Notes under the pieces: model-generated
Told to the model about the DNA's origin: nothing
Seen by the model: only the letters and a program-made list of their open reading frames with translations
The model's database searches: none
DNA from: Tritrichomonas foetus
Lineage: Eukaryota; Parabasalia; Tritrichomonadida; Tritrichomonadidae
Direction of reading: 5' to 3'
DNA: 16,358 nt
Assembly: GCA_001839685.1 (NCBI GenBank)
Contig: MLAK01001412.1
Span: 1 to 16,358, forward strand
In this document: positions 16,217 through 16,358 of the stretch, piece by piece
Layout: each line of letters begins with the position of its first letter
How positions within the stretch are numbered: the stretch's first letter is position 1
Position numbers and translations under genes: made by a program

Positions 16217-16358
16217 GCTCTCAAAATAATTATGTTTAGNCGACTNGCTTACTTTTTTTGTATTAAAATTTTTGAAAGGTCTATTTTACTCAAAAATACC
16301 TATATTTTCCATATTTTAGCAAAGAACAATAAATGCAGATATAAACTAGTTTTTTGAC
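16190..16358. other. Upstream flank of the LRR gene with ambiguous bases
   Basis: Unresolved bases are at 16240 and 16246. In the LRR frame, the codons beyond the TAA remain open and hydrophobic/charged (YFESIFDYLIKK) back to the ambiguous bases. This is compatible with lost coding sequence. No ATG, initiator or ACTAAC-type splice acceptor is seen that would give the gene a clean start. Confidence 0.45.

Noticed and set aside
16247..16253. Possible 5' splice site GTAAGC on the - strand before the LRR gene
   Set aside because: It does not match the trichomonad GTAYGT donor, touches an ambiguous base, and no ACTAAC-type acceptor is found downstream.
1..16358. Bacterial or phage origin, CRISPR array or mobile element
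   Set aside because: Gene content is eukaryotic, there are no Shine-Dalgarno-spaced operons, no regularly spaced repeats, and no transposase or integrase frames.

Overview
This window looks like nuclear DNA of an AT-rich, intron-poor protist, most likely a trichomonad such as Tritrichomonas or a relative. The evidence is indirect. Genes are long uninterrupted frames for typically eukaryotic proteins (Tudor-SN, a derlin, a DMXL/Rabconnectin-3 protein and a myristoylation-type protein). Three starts are preceded by a TCAYW initiator-like pentamer 12 to 22 bases upstream. Two stop codons are embedded in TAAA, the polyadenylation signal described in Trichomonas. No bacterial operons, introns, tRNAs, rRNAs, CRISPR arrays or intact mobile elements were recognised.

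Layout. Bases 1-515 are non-coding, apart from a short ATG-less frame, and end in the promoter of a + strand glycerophosphodiester phosphodiesterase (516-1829). This gene converges on a giant - strand WD40 protein (2110-8538), which I identify as DMXL/Rav1 of the RAVE V-ATPase assembly pathway. After a 658-base spacer comes a - strand Tudor-SN gene (9197-11827). A 431-base divergent promoter region rich in palindromes separates it from a small + strand gene (12259-12555) whose product has an N-terminal Gly/Cys-Cys lipidation signature. A 668-base spacer leads to a - strand derlin (13224-13838). A 389-base spacer then leads to a - strand leucine-rich-repeat/coiled-coil gene (stop at 14228). Its 5' end is unresolved: there is no in-frame ATG, there is an in-frame TAA at 16190-16192, and two ambiguous bases lie just upstream.

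The genes do not form a pathway. Loose themes are endomembrane and lysosome biology (DMXL in V-ATPase assembly, derlin in ER-associated degradation, phosphodiesterase in phospholipid breakdown), RNA biology (Tudor-SN) and membrane anchoring (the small lipidated protein). I see no clear new multi-gene system. The points most worth checking are the damaged start of the LRR gene, the palindrome-rich divergent promoter, a strand-specific RNA hairpin between the first two genes, a degenerate Tudor cage, and the unrecognised lipid-anchored acidic protein.
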